This document shows positions 53,032 to 62,883 of a DNA stretch of 64,000 bases, piece by piece. The notes beneath the pieces are model-generated. The model was not told the origin of the DNA. It was given only the letters and a program-made list of their open reading frames with translations, and did no database searches. A program made the translations under genes and the position numbers. The stretch lies in NCBI RefSeq assembly GCF_011601265.1, contig NZ_JAAOLX010000002.1, forward strand, positions 248,001 to 312,000. Reading direction: 5' to 3'. Position 1 is the stretch's first letter. Every line of letters starts with the position of its first letter. This DNA is from Iodobacter violaceini. GTDB lineage: Bacteria; Pseudomonadota; Gammaproteobacteria; Burkholderiales; Chitinibacteraceae.

Positions 53032-54543
53032 TTATGAAACAAGCGCTGTATCAGTTGAACGCACCGCCGTTTTTGCCAGCCACTGGCTCAAAATTTCATC
53101 TGCATTGGCAGGTAAATGCAGGCGAAGCTTGGTTCTGCGCCAAAGAATATCTTCAGCGCTTTTTGCCCATTCAAATTGCATTAAATAGCGCACTTCTGCG
53201 GCGTAAAGCGCAGGCAGAATTTCCTCGCCCAGATCGGCCACACATCGGGCGCCTTTAAGCAAAACAGCCGTTCTTGATCCATAGGTACGTGCATATCGCT
53301 GCAATAAATCACCCGGCATCCATGCAAAATCTTTTGCCAGCTTTTGCATAAATTGCTCAAAACTGCCGTGCAAATCGCCGCCAGGCAGGGCTTTAGTTGC
53401 ACTCCAAATTGCGTGATGATTACCCAAATGCGGCGCAAGCAAATCAACGGCCTGCTCGGCCAGCTTGCGATAGGTGGTGATCTTGCCGCCAAACACAGAC
53501 AGCAGGCCCTCAGCAGGATCAAACTCCAGTGAGTAATCACGGGTTACGCTGGCCGCATTGCCGGAAGCATCATCCAGCAGCGGGCGAACGCCTGAAAAGG
53601 TCGCCACCACGTCATTTGGGCTGATCTGCTGCTCAAAATAGCGATTGCTCATCTGGCAGAGGTAGCTAATTTCGTCATGATCAATGCTGACTCGGGCAGG
53701 GTCTGCATGGTATTCCACATCGGTGGTGCCAATCAGCGTGAAGTCTTTTTCATAGGGAATCGCAAAAATAATGCGTTTATCCGGGTTTTGGAAAATATAA
53801 GCATCTGGGTGATCAAACAGCTTTTTCACCACAATATGGCTGCCTTTTACCAGCCGCAGCGCGTGGGCTGATTTTTGCCCCACTACATTTTTAAGCACCG
53901 ATTCCACCCATGCACCGGCCGCATTCACCACCGTGCGCGCTTTGACCTGCTGCACCCCATTTGCGCCCTGCAGAGTACAATGCCAAACGCCATTTTCACG
54001 CTTAGCCGCCACGCAGGCCGTTTGGGTATGCACCACCGCACCGCGCTCTGCCGCATCCATCACATTCAGTACCACTAAACGGGCGTCTTGTACCCAGCCA
54101 TCTGAATAAGCAAAACCATGGCTGTAACCGGCCTTGAGCGGTTGCCCCGATGCATGGCTGTCAAAACGGATAGATTCTGTGCCGCGTAAAACTTTGCGGC
54201 TGGCTAAGTGATCGTAAAGAAATAAACCGGTACGGATCAGCCACTTAGGGCGGCCAGTGGGATCGTGCGGCATCACAAAACGCAGTGGCCAGATAATATG
54301 CGGGGCTAAATCGAGCAGCACTTCACGCTCTTGCAGCGCTTTGCGCACCAGACCAAATTCGTAATATTCCAGATAGCGCAAGCCGCCATGAATCAGCTTA
54401 GAGCTGGCCGATGAGGTGTGCTGCGCCAGATCATCTTTTTCACACAGGCAGACAGAAAGGCCACGGCCGGCCGCGTCACGCGCGATCCCTGCCCCGTTAA
54501 TGCCCCCGCCTACGACCAGTACATCGTAAATTTTATCTTCCAC
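53032..54543 (-). CDS. glpD: Aerobic glycerol-3-phosphate dehydrogenase
   Basis: 503 residues, usual length. The FAD motif VVGGGINGAGIARDAAGRG is at the N-terminus, with SSKLIHGGLRYLE and IIFAIPYEKDFTLIGTTD following. The membrane-associated flavoenzyme oxidises sn-glycerol 3-phosphate to DHAP and passes electrons to quinone. First gene of glpD-tpiA; divergent from glpR, with a 215-base AT-rich intergenic region carrying both promoters. Confidence 0.96.
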   Translation of the reverse strand: MEDKIYDVLVVGGGINGAGIARDAAGRGLSVCLCEKDDLAQHTSSASSKLIHGGLRYLEYYEFGLVRKALQEREVLLDLAPHIIWPLRFVMPHDPTGRPKWLIRTGLFLYDHLASRKVLRGTESIRFDSHASGQPLKAGYSHGFAYSDGWVQDARLVVLNVMDAAERGAVVHTQTACVAAKRENGVWHCTLQGANGVQQVKARTVVNAAGAWVESVLKNVVGQKSAHALRLVKGSHIVVKKLFDHPDAYIFQNPDKRIIFAIPYEKDFTLIGTTDVEYHADPARVSIDHDEISYLCQMSNRYFEQQISPNDVVATFSGVRPLLDDASGNAASVTRDYSLEFDPAEGLLSVFGGKITTYRKLAEQAVDLLAPHLGNHHAIWSATKALPGGDLHGSFEQFMQKLAKDFAWMPGDLLQRYARTYGSRTAVLLKGARCVADLGEEILPALYAAEVRYLMQFEWAKSAEDILWRRTKLRLHLPANADEILSQWLAKTAVRSTDTALVS

Positions 54544-54758
54544 GCTTTTCTGCCCCAGATGCGATGCAATTATTCATTATTGATTCTATTTGTACACAAA
54601 CAAATATAAAACAACAAAATACTAACATTATATTTTCGCAAATGTTTGCTATGGAAAACCCCTATACCCTTTTTTGCATCTTGTAAGCTTCCCCCATCGC
54701 ATTGTCCACAATGGCTTGTTAAACTCTGTACAACTCTTTTCAGCCAACGAGACGCAGC

Positions 54759-55529
54759 ATGATTTTGAATCTACGCCAGCAGGAACTTTTAAAATGGGTG
54801 CAAAGAGAGGCTTATGTCAGCGTTGAAAAGCTGGCAGAACACTTTGATGTTACGCAGCAAACCATACGCCGCGATATTCACCAGCTGGTTGAAAACAAGC
54901 TGGTGCAAAAACTGCATGGGGGGGTCAGCACCTTATCCAGCGTAGAAAACGTGGCCTATGCAGCCAGGCAAGTGTTGCTGATCGAAGAAAAACAAAGAAT
55001 CGCTGAGTTGGTTGCAGCGCATATTCCCAATAATGCGTCTTTATTTATTAACCTTGGCACCACCACTGAAGAAGTGGCCAAAGCACTGCGCCATCATCGC
55101 GGCCTGCATGTGATTACCAATAATCTGAATGTCGCCGCCATCATGTGCACATACCATGAGTGCGAAGTGATTATTGCGGGGGGCATGGTGCGCGGCAGAG
55201 ACCGGGGCATTACCGGCGAGGCCACCATCGACTTTATTAATCAGTTTAAAGTGGATTACGGCATTATCGGCATTTCCAGCATCGAAGCCGACGGCACGCT
55301 GCGTGATTTTGATTTCAGGGAAGTGCGTACTGCCGAAGCAATTATCAAACAATCAAGGCATGTTTTTTTAGTGGCAGACCACTCCAAATTTGGCCGCCCC
55401 GCCCTCGCCCGCCAGGGCCATTTATCGCAAATCACCGCGTTATTTACTGATCAGCCGGTTGATGCTTCCATGGATGCAGTGATTAAAGAATCAAAAACCC
55501 AGCTCTATATTGCAGAAACGCCTCAATAA
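54759..55529 (+). CDS. glpR: DeoR-family repressor of glycerol metabolism
   Basis: 256 residues. N-terminal DeoR helix-turn-helix (about 20-45, VEKLAEHFDVTQQTIRRDI) and a C-terminal sugar-phosphate sensor with NLGTTTEEVAKAL and DHSKFGR. GlpR-type repressors release DNA on glycerol 3-phosphate. Its divergent position from glpD and proximity to glpK support the assignment. TTTTCGC at 54633-54639 and at 56111-56117 could be shared operator half-sites, judged only by eye. Confidence 0.9.
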   Translation: MILNLRQQELLKWVQREAYVSVEKLAEHFDVTQQTIRRDIHQLVENKLVQKLHGGVSTLSSVENVAYAARQVLLIEEKQRIAELVAAHIPNNASLFINLGTTTEEVAKALRHHRGLHVITNNLNVAAIMCTYHECEVIIAGGMVRGRDRGITGEATIDFINQFKVDYGIIGISSIEADGTLRDFDFREVRTAEAIIKQSRHVFLVADHSKFGRPALARQGHLSQITALFTDQPVDASMDAVIKESKTQLYIAETPQ

Positions 55530-55677
55530 GGGATTGATGCCGGGTTTCGCAGAGCGGTTGAAACCCGCGTATTTATTCAGGAGTGCTCGCGGGCTTCAGC
55601 CCTTTTGCGCTAAGCAGTTTGGTTCTTCGCAGCAAAAAAGACCAAAGAGGGTGACTACACTCTTGATACGGGGCTTA

Positions 55678-55873
55678 AATCTCCCATTGAAACACGCCAG
55701 AGCGATGCAGCGAGCCAATCCCGCCCGCCGCCGGCTCGATTGGACCGCAGCAGGGGCCTTCGTGTTTTGTAGCTTGGCTTCGTTTCTTGGCCACGCAAGA
55801 AAAGAAGGTCCAGCGGGATGGCCGCACCTGAATCAACGCGCCAAAGGCACTAAAAAAATCTTTGTGACTTTGC
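55678..55873 (-). repeat. ~200-bp dispersed repeat, copy B (inverse of copy A)
   Basis: On the minus strand it starts GCAAAGTCACAAAGATTTTT and ends GGCGTGTTTCAATGGGAGAT, matching copy A (29573-29790) throughout, including ACACGAAGGCCCCT and GGCGGCGGGCGGGAT. It lies in the 809-base gap between glpR and glpK. An apparent 132-codon + strand frame across it is not regarded as a gene. Confidence 0.75.
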
Positions 55874-56338
55874 TTCGCGCACTCAGCCCTCCAACAATCG
55901 CCAACTGACTTCCCCACTGAAACAAGAATATTTGATCTCTAACGCCCCTCATGCAGAGAAAAACACTTTTTTTCAATCAAAAACGATAAACCACCTGCAA
56001 AAAAAATCCGTACATTTACTTGAGTTGAACTATTTTTTTCTCATTTCGCATAAAAATGCAACAAATCTAAAAAAACATTTACCCCGCTGCACACCGCGTA
56101 AAACCTCACCTTTTCGCTTTTGTAGTCATTTTTTTTCGATTACAAGTTGCGGTATCCCCTGATATAAAACAAGTTTGCAACGATTAAAATCAGAAACGAT
56201 CAGAAAAGAACATTACACAAACAACAAGCCTTTTCTGCACTCAATTGCTTGCCTCATACAGCCTGTGAGGCCGACAATTCACCCATAAAAACACACTCAA
56301 TAACACATCGCTTGCCAGCTAAAGCAAAGGGGATAGAA
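55874..56338. promoter_or_regulatory. AT-rich leader region of glpK
   Basis: 465 bases without a credible gene, strongly AT-rich. It should hold the glpK promoter and GlpR operators. TTTTCGC (56111) and TTTTTTCGATTAC (56131) resemble a TTTTCGC site upstream of glpD, but spacing and symmetry are not convincing. Confidence 0.35.
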
Positions 56339-57844
56339 GTGGAAAACAAATACATTTTGGCGCTTGACCAGGGCACAACCAGCTCACGCGCAATTTTGTT
56401 TAATCAGGCAGGCGACATCATTTCGATGGCGCAAAAAGAATTCAAACAGATTTATCCTCAGCCGGGCTGGGTAGAACACGACGCGCTGGAAATCTGGGTT
56501 GGGCAATCCACCGTAGCGCACGAAGCCATTACCCGCGCCAATATTGACAGCACCCAAATCGCCGGCATCGGCATTACCAATCAGCGCGAAACCACCGTGG
56601 TGTGGAACCGTGAAACCGGCCTGCCGGTTTATAACGCCATCGTCTGGCAAGACCGCCGCACCGCGCAGTATTGCGATGAAATCAAAGCCCTGGGCCTTGA
56701 AGCATCGATTCGCAGCAAGACCGGCCTGCCCGTTGATGCGTATTTCTCCGGCAGCAAGATCAAGTGGATTTTAGATAATGTAGAAGGCGCACGTGAGCTG
56801 GCTAATGCAGGCAAGCTGGCATTTGGCACAATAGACAGCTGGCTGATCTGGAACTACACCCACGGCGAAGTGCATGTGACTGATGTATCGAATGCATCCC
56901 GCACCATGCTGTTTAATATTCAAACACTGACTTGGGATAAAGACCTGCTGGAGCTGATGGATATTCCTGCCAGCATCCTGCCGGAAGTACGCTCATCCAG
57001 CGAAATCTACGGCTACACCCATGAATCGATGCTGGGCAGCCGCGTGCCTTTATCCGGCATCGCAGGCGATCAGCAAGCGGCCCTTTTTGGCCAGCAATGC
57101 ACCCGCCCCGGCATGGTGAAGAACACCTACGGCACGGGCTGCTTTATGATGATGAACACGGGCGTTACCCCTATCATCTCTAAAAACAATCTGCTCACCA
57201 CCATCGCATGGCAAATTGGCGACCGGGTTGAATACGCGCTGGAAGGCAGTATTTTTATCGGCGGCGCAGTGGTGCAATGGCTGCGTGATGGCTTGGGCAT
57301 GATCAGCAAGTCTTCCGAAGTCAATGAATTAGCGGGCCAGGTTAAAGACAGCGATGGCGTGTATCTGGTACCCGCCTTTGCCGGCCTTGGCGCACCGCAC
57401 TGGAATCAGGACGCCCGTGGCTCGCTGTTTGGCGCAACGCTGGGCACAAAATCAGCGCATATCGCCCGCGCTGCGCTCGACAGCATCGCTTACCAGACCG
57501 CCGATGTATTAAAAGCAATGGAAGCCGATGCAGGCATCAGTATTCCTGAGCTGCGTGTGGACGGTGGTGCAAGTGTTAATCCATTACTGATGCAATTTCA
57601 GGCCGATATCCTGGGCACCGATGTGATCCGCCCAAAAATCACCGAAACCACCGCTCTGGGCGCGGCTTACCTGGCTGGCCTTGCCGTGGGTTACTGGAAG
57701 AGCATTGAAGACGTGCAAAGCCAGTGGCAGCTGGATAAGCGCTTCAGCAGCCAGATGAGCGCAGAAGGCTCGGGTAAATTACTGAAAGGCTGGCACCGCG
57801 CAGTAGAAGCCACCAAAACCTGGGCCAATCACGAAGCGGATTAA
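56339..57844 (+). CDS. glpK: Glycerol kinase
   Basis: 501 residues from a GTG preceded by AAAGGGGATAGAA; this start gives the normal N-terminus [44 protein letters not shown] and the C-terminal [18 protein letters not shown] are conserved. It phosphorylates glycerol to sn-glycerol 3-phosphate using ATP. Followed by glpF and glpT on the same strand, a complete uptake and activation set. Confidence 0.97.
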   Translation: MENKYILALDQGTTSSRAILFNQAGDIISMAQKEFKQIYPQPGWVEHDALEIWVGQSTVAHEAITRANIDSTQIAGIGITNQRETTVVWNRETGLPVYNAIVWQDRRTAQYCDEIKALGLEASIRSKTGLPVDAYFSGSKIKWILDNVEGARELANAGKLAFGTIDSWLIWNYTHGEVHVTDVSNASRTMLFNIQTLTWDKDLLELMDIPASILPEVRSSSEIYGYTHESMLGSRVPLSGIAGDQQAALFGQQCTRPGMVKNTYGTGCFMMMNTGVTPIISKNNLLTTIAWQIGDRVEYALEGSIFIGGAVVQWLRDGLGMISKSSEVNELAGQVKDSDGVYLVPAFAGLGAPHWNQDARGSLFGATLGTKSAHIARAALDSIAYQTADVLKAMEADAGISIPELRVDGGASVNPLLMQFQADILGTDVIRPKITETTALGAAYLAGLAVGYWKSIEDVQSQWQLDKRFSSQMSAEGSGKLLKGWHRAVEATKTWANHEAD

Positions 57845-58023
57845 GAGGACTGCAGAGCGCAACCGAAGCGCTGCGGGCGACAGTGATGAGTCGCTCAGCG
57901 CCGCTTCGGGCACGCTTTATCAGCAGACTTAATTCGGGATTTATTCCGATCAAAATCCTGAAGTACAAAAACAAACTACCCCCTCATTATCCGGGCCTCT
58001 GCCCGCTTCAAACTGGAATTCAA

Positions 58024-58728
58024 ATGACTCCATTATTTGCCGAGTTTATTGGCACCGCTTTATTGGTTCTTTTAGGTAATGGCGTTGTCGCCAATGTATT
58101 ACTCAATAAAACCAAGGGCCAGAACAGCGGCCTGATTGTGATTGCCTTTGGCTGGGCCATGGCCGTATTTGTAGGTGTATTCAGCGTGGCCGCCATTAGT
58201 GGCGCCCACCTCAACCCGGCCGTCACCATTGCTTTGGCAGTTGCCGGTAAATTTGCATGGAGCGATGTGGCTGGCTATATCATCGCGCAAATGCTGGGTG
58301 GTATGGCAGGCGCTTTTGTGATGTGGCTGATTTATCACAAGCACTTTGAAAGCACCGAATGCGGTGACACCAAGCTCGCCGTATTTTGCACCGGCCCGGC
58401 AATTCGCCATGTAGCGGGCAATCTGGTTTCAGAAATTGTCGCCACCTTTGTATTGGTATTTGCGATTTTAAGTATGGTTGCGCCAAAAATGTCTTTAGGG
58501 GCCATTGACGCCCTGCCGGTAGCCCTGCTGGTACTGGGGATTGGTGTTTCTTTAGGCGGCACAACAGGTTATGCCATGAACCCTGCCCGTGACTTAGGCC
58601 CGCGCCTGATGCACGCCATTCTGCCAATCTCCGGCAAGCGCAACAGCGATTGGGGCTATGCCTGGATTCCTGTAGCAGGCTCGATTATTGGTGCCGCGCT
58701 CGCAGCTCTTGCCCACGGCATTCATTAA
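58024..58728 (+). CDS. glpF: Glycerol uptake facilitator (aquaglyceroporin)
   Basis: 234 residues, six membrane helices. Both NPA boxes are present: AHLNPAVT and MNPARDLGPR; the Asp after the second NPA-R is typical of glycerol-conducting rather than water-only channels. The start is the ATG at 58024 because upstream codons are not MIP-like. The protein is shorter than E. coli GlpF but similar to other betaproteobacterial forms. Confidence 0.94.
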   Translation: MTPLFAEFIGTALLVLLGNGVVANVLLNKTKGQNSGLIVIAFGWAMAVFVGVFSVAAISGAHLNPAVTIALAVAGKFAWSDVAGYIIAQMLGGMAGAFVMWLIYHKHFESTECGDTKLAVFCTGPAIRHVAGNLVSEIVATFVLVFAILSMVAPKMSLGAIDALPVALLVLGIGVSLGGTTGYAMNPARDLGPRLMHAILPISGKRNSDWGYAWIPVAGSIIGAALAALAHGIH

Positions 58729-58847
58729 ACTTCACCCGCCCGGAAAAATACGATTTTTATCCGCTGGCCAGCTGCTTGCCAGCGTTTTCCTGAGGCTTGT
58801 TTCCAATGCAGGCATCCTGTTCCAATGCCTGCACACAGGGATTTTTC

Positions 58848-60230
58848 ATGTTTAAATTTTTACAACCTGCCAGCCATCTCACACGCATGGATGAGCAGAA
58901 AATTGACAGCACTTATAAACGTTTACGCTGGCAAATTTTCCTGGGTATTTTCCTGGGTTACGCGGGCTACTATTTAGTCCGCAAAAACTTCTCACTTGCC
59001 ATGCCCTATTTAGTTGAGCAGGGCTATTCGCGTGGCGATTTAGGCTTTGCCATGTCGGGTGTGGCGATTGCTTATGGTGTATCTAAATTTTTAATGGGCG
59101 CGGTATCAGACCGCTCTAATCCAAGGGTATTTTTAAGCCTTGGGCTGGTGCTTTCCGCGGCTATTTTCCTGTTTATGGGCTTTGTGCCATGGGCCACATC
59201 CAGCGTCACCATTATGTTTGTACTGCTGTTTTTAAACGGCTGGGTACAGGGTATGGGCTGGCCGCCATGCGGCCGTACCATGGTGCACTGGTGGAGCCAG
59301 AAAGAGCGCGGCTCGGTGGTTTCGGTATGGAACTGCGCTCACAATGTGGGCGGCGGCATGATAGGCCCGCTGTTTATCTTAGGCATGGGCTGGTTTAACG
59401 ATTGGCGCTCGGCCTTCTATGTGCCAGCTGCGGCTGCCATTGCCATTGCTGTGCTGGCCTTTGTGGTCATGCGCGACACCCCGCAATCCTGCGGCCTGCC
59501 TGCTGTCGAAGAATATAAAAACGATTACCCGAAAGATTACAACGAGGCGCACGAAGTAGAGCTGAGCGCCAAAGAAATCTTTAAAAAATACATCCTGCCC
59601 AATAAGCTGCTCTGGTGTATTGCCTTTGCCAACGTGTTTGTTTATCTGCTGCGTTACGGCGTACTGGATTGGGCCCCTACCTATTTAAAAGAAGTGAAGC
59701 ACTTTACGGTTGATAAATCGTCGTGGGCTTACTTTTTGTTTGAATGGGCAGGCATTCCGGGCACGCTGCTGTGCGGCTGGATGTCGGATAAAGTCTTTAA
59801 AGGCAATCGCGGCGCAACGGGCTTGTTCTTTATGGGCCTTGTTACCATCGCAACCATTGTTTACTGGCTGAACCCGGCAGGCAATCCTACTGTAGACATG
59901 CTTTCTCTGATCGCCATTGGCTTCTTTATTTATGGCCCGGTGATGCTGATTGGCCTGCATGCACTTGAGCTGGCGCCGAAAAAAGCCGCAGGAACAGCGG
60001 CAGGCTTTACCGGCCTCTTTGGTTACCTTGGCGGATCGGTTGCCGCCAGTGCGGTGGTGGGTTATACCGTGGATCATTTTGGCTGGGATGGCGGCTTTAT
60101 GCTGCTGATCGGCTCTTGTATCGCCGCAATGATTTTACTGGCCCTGACAATGTTTCATGACACGCCAGCCAATAAAACCAAACGTGAGGAAAAAATGCTG
60201 AACCCCACACTGGCCAAAGCCGCAGGTTAA
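58848..60230 (+). CDS. glpT: Glycerol-3-phosphate transporter
   Basis: 460 residues, about twelve helices, MFS organophosphate:phosphate antiporter family. The N-terminal [20 protein letters not shown] and [16 protein letters not shown], then [20 protein letters not shown], match GlpT closely (E. coli 452 residues). It exchanges external glycerol 3-phosphate for internal phosphate. Last gene of the glpK-glpF-glpT series; a strong terminator follows. Confidence 0.94.
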   Translation: MFKFLQPASHLTRMDEQKIDSTYKRLRWQIFLGIFLGYAGYYLVRKNFSLAMPYLVEQGYSRGDLGFAMSGVAIAYGVSKFLMGAVSDRSNPRVFLSLGLVLSAAIFLFMGFVPWATSSVTIMFVLLFLNGWVQGMGWPPCGRTMVHWWSQKERGSVVSVWNCAHNVGGGMIGPLFILGMGWFNDWRSAFYVPAAAAIAIAVLAFVVMRDTPQSCGLPAVEEYKNDYPKDYNEAHEVELSAKEIFKKYILPNKLLWCIAFANVFVYLLRYGVLDWAPTYLKEVKHFTVDKSSWAYFLFEWAGIPGTLLCGWMSDKVFKGNRGATGLFFMGLVTIATIVYWLNPAGNPTVDMLSLIAIGFFIYGPVMLIGLHALELAPKKAAGTAAGFTGLFGYLGGSVAASAVVGYTVDHFGWDGGFMLLIGSCIAAMILLALTMFHDTPANKTKREEKMLNPTLAKAAG

Positions 60231-60247
60231 ATCTGAAATAAACACGC

Positions 60248-60278
60248 AATGCCGCTCAAATTTGAGCGGCATTTTTTT
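60248..60278 (+). terminator. Rho-independent terminator of glpT
   Basis: AATGCCGCTCAAA and TTTGAGCGGCATT form a perfect stem with no unpaired core bases beyond the turn, followed by seven T. Confidence 0.92.
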
Positions 60279-60725
60279 ATTACCCAAACCGTATTCTCTT
60301 ACAAAACAAACTCTTTCATTTTCAGCATTAGCCATAACAGAAAATGTGGAAAATCAAGCCCTATTGAGTCCATAAAGCAACTAATCGCCGCTCATTACTA
60401 TGGAGCAGATCACAGCACTATCGTATAAAACCACAAAAACAAGCCATGAGCGCTGTTGTATTTTCATCCAAACACCAAACCGTATATTTATTATTTTAAT
60501 TTAAAATACAGAAAATCAGCAATTGATACTTACAATTAAACCTTTTTACACCAAAAAAACCATTTAATTATCACTCAATCCGTAAGAAACAATAACAATA
60601 CATTAAAACAACTACATATGCTTAATTAGATAATTCTTATAATTAAACCCAATTGAATTTAATAAAGAAAAAAATAATAAATAGAATATAATTTGATCAT
60701 TCAATTACAAACACAGGTTATTTCT
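60279..60725. other. AT-rich intergenic region before the PEP-CTERM gene
   Basis: About 450 bases with no credible gene, very AT-rich towards its 3' end. It presumably contains the promoter of the PEP-CTERM gene. No repeat of either dispersed family was seen in it. Confidence 0.5.
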
Positions 60726-61349
60726 ATGAAATCTTACATTGCGGTTCTTTTAAGCTCGCTGATTATTTCTGCTCCGGCACAGGCAATCAGCGTTAAAGTA
60801 TTTACTGATAAAGCAGAATGGACAAAAGCCCTTAAAAACATTATTTCTGGTGAAGATTTTGCTGATGGCACATTTATAAAAGGCCTTTCGATCAAAGCAA
60901 ACTCCACAGACCCTGCTGATTTTTCCCACAGCTACACAGTTACAGGCGGAAAATTAGTTGACCGGCTTACCGAAAAACACAGCACCAGCATCAATTACAC
61001 ATCCAAATTACTTGGAATTGGCGGCGATTTTGACCTCTCCCTCAATGAGCCAGGCATGGGTATCAAGCTGGTACTCAGTGGCGATACTTTCAGTAATTAT
61101 CTGATCCCTAAGGAAATCAGCAAATACGCCACCGGCGGCTTTTTTGGCCTGGTTTCTGACACCGCCTTCACATCACTAAAACTGATGGCCGGCACACAAG
61201 GCACTGCATTAGTAAACGGGGAACAATACAGCCTGGATAATTTATCTCTTGCTACCGCCACAGCCCCCATTCCAGAGCCTGAAACCTACGCATTAATGGG
61301 TATGGGCATCATTGGATTATTCGCGGCACGCCGCCGTAAAACTAAATAA
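60726..61349 (+). CDS. PEP-CTERM sorting-domain protein
   Basis: 207 residues. Signal peptide about 1-20 (APAQA), a ~155-residue beta-rich secreted domain of unknown function, and a C-terminal PEP-CTERM tripartite tail: PEPETYALMG, a short hydrophobic helix (MGIIGLFAA) and RRRKTK. Such proteins are processed by exosortase and are associated with exopolysaccharide/biofilm surfaces. No exosortase gene is in this window. Single-gene unit with its own terminator. Confidence 0.88.
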   Translation: MKSYIAVLLSSLIISAPAQAISVKVFTDKAEWTKALKNIISGEDFADGTFIKGLSIKANSTDPADFSHSYTVTGGKLVDRLTEKHSTSINYTSKLLGIGGDFDLSLNEPGMGIKLVLSGDTFSNYLIPKEISKYATGGFFGLVSDTAFTSLKLMAGTQGTALVNGEQYSLDNLSLATATAPIPEPETYALMGMGIIGLFAARRRKTK

Positions 61350-61370
61350 ATGCTGATTGATTAAACACAA

Positions 61371-61395
61371 GGCCGGGCAATGCCCGGCTTTTTTT
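61371..61395 (+). terminator. Rho-independent terminator of the PEP-CTERM gene
   Basis: GCCGGGC and GCCCGGC around AAT, followed by seven T. Confidence 0.9.
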
Positions 61396-61507
61396 ATGAA
61401 GCTAAAACAGTTAGGCATCATTTATTTGTAAGAACTGCTACTGATCGCCCATCTGCCTGCGGTCTACAATCTGAACATCAGATTATAGACCCGCACACAG
61501 GATGACT

Positions 61508-62710
61508 ATGAATCACGCTTACCTTTCACACCTTAATGCCACCCTCGAACAAATCCACAACGATGGCTTTGCCAAGCCAGAACGTGTGATTGCCAGCAAG
61601 CAGCGTGCAGATATCACCCTGCAAAGCGGCCAGGAAGTACTCAATTTTTGCGCCAATAATTATCTGGGCCTGGCCGATGATGCACGTCTGATTGAAGCTG
61701 CCAAACAGGGCATGGACGATTACGGCTATGGCTGCGCTTCGGTGCGCTTTATTTGCGGCACACAGCAAATCCATAAAGACCTCGAGCAGGCGATTTCTGG
61801 CTTTCTGAAAACAGATGACACCATTTTGTATTCCAGCTGTTTTGACGCCAATGGCGGCGTATTTGAAACATTACTGGGCGAAGAAGACGCAGTGATCTCG
61901 GACGAGCTGAACCACGCCTCTATCATTGATGGTGTTCGTCTGTGCAAAGCCAAGCGTTTCCGCTACAAAAACAACGACATGCAAGATCTGGAAGCACAGC
62001 TGATTGCTGCCGATGCAGCGGGTGCGCGCTACAAACTGATTGTGACCGACGGCGTGTTCTCCATGGACGGCATTATCGCCAACCTGAAAGACCTCTGCGA
62101 TGTGGCCGAGCGCTATAACGCCATTGTGATGGTGGACGATTCACATGCCGTGGGCTTTATTGGCGAAAACGGCGCGGGCACACCAGAATTGTGCGGCGTA
62201 CAGGATCGCATTGATCTTTACACCGGCACCCTGGGTAAAGCTTTGGGCGGCGCATCAGGCGGCTATGTTTCCGGCCGCAAGCCGATGATTGATTTACTGC
62301 GCCAACGCTCACGCCCATATTTGTTCTCCAATACCCTCGCCCCCGCCATTGCTGCCGCCAGCCTGAAGGTTTTGGAAATTCTGTCCAGTGATGAAGGCGC
62401 TGCACTGCGCAGCAATTTAAAACGCAACGCAGAGTACTTCCGTAAAGCCATGAGCGAAGCTGGCTTTACCTTGGTGCCGGGCGAACACCCGATTATCCCC
62501 GTGATGCTGGGCGATGCCCGCCTTGCTGGCGAAGTATCCGCAGCGCTGCTTAAAGAAGGCGTCTACGTGGTCGGCTTCTCTTTCCCTGTTGTCCCTAAAG
62601 GCAAAGCCCGCATCCGCACGCAAATGTCGGCAGGCCACAACTTAGAGCAAATCCAAAAAACAGTAGACGCCTTTATCAAAGTCGGCCGTGAACTGAAAGT
62701 GATTGCATAA
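61508..62710 (+). CDS. kbl: Glycine C-acetyltransferase (2-amino-3-ketobutyrate CoA ligase)
   Basis: 400 residues. The PLP lysine is in [27 protein letters not shown] and [13 protein letters not shown] are family motifs. The enzyme cleaves 2-amino-3-ketobutyrate with CoA to glycine and acetyl-CoA. ATG 61508 is preferred over 61502 because AGGA then has proper spacing. Transcribed with tdh, from which it is separated by a repeat copy. Confidence 0.96.
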   Translation: MNHAYLSHLNATLEQIHNDGFAKPERVIASKQRADITLQSGQEVLNFCANNYLGLADDARLIEAAKQGMDDYGYGCASVRFICGTQQIHKDLEQAISGFLKTDDTILYSSCFDANGGVFETLLGEEDAVISDELNHASIIDGVRLCKAKRFRYKNNDMQDLEAQLIAADAAGARYKLIVTDGVFSMDGIIANLKDLCDVAERYNAIVMVDDSHAVGFIGENGAGTPELCGVQDRIDLYTGTLGKALGGASGGYVSGRKPMIDLLRQRSRPYLFSNTLAPAIAAASLKVLEILSSDEGAALRSNLKRNAEYFRKAMSEAGFTLVPGEHPIIPVMLGDARLAGEVSAALLKEGVYVVGFSFPVVPKGKARIRTQMSAGHNLEQIQKTVDAFIKVGRELKVIA

Positions 62711-62721
62711 TGAATAAGAAA

Positions 62722-62850
62722 TGAAAGTTCTGCAGACACAGAGCTAAATGAGAACACAGAGCGTATAGAGAAAAATCAAGCTTTACCCCAAAAGCATTAC
62801 TCTGTGTTCAGCATTGAATCTCTGGCACTCTGTGCCTGCAGGCCTTTGGT
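62722..62850. repeat. PstI-core palindromic repeat, copy 6
   Basis: The left arm AAAGTTCTGCAGACACAGAG and right arm CTCTGTGCCTGCAGGCCTTT are good inverses; the inner part has AGAACACAGAG and TTACTCTGTGTTC. It lies between kbl and tdh, inside a probable operon. Confidence 0.75.
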
Positions 62851-62883
62851 TTTGCCGCCTTAAATCAATAATGGAAATACCAG

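Noticed and set aside
54544-54758. Defined GlpR operator in the glpD-glpR intergenic region
   Set aside because: Only a TTTTCGC word is shared with the glpK leader; no convincing palindrome or direct-repeat array was found by eye.
55510-55908. 132-codon + strand frame downstream of glpR
   Set aside because: It runs through the dispersed repeat copy B, overlaps the glpR end and has a biased composition; the related copy A gives a different frame. Treated as repeat, not gene.
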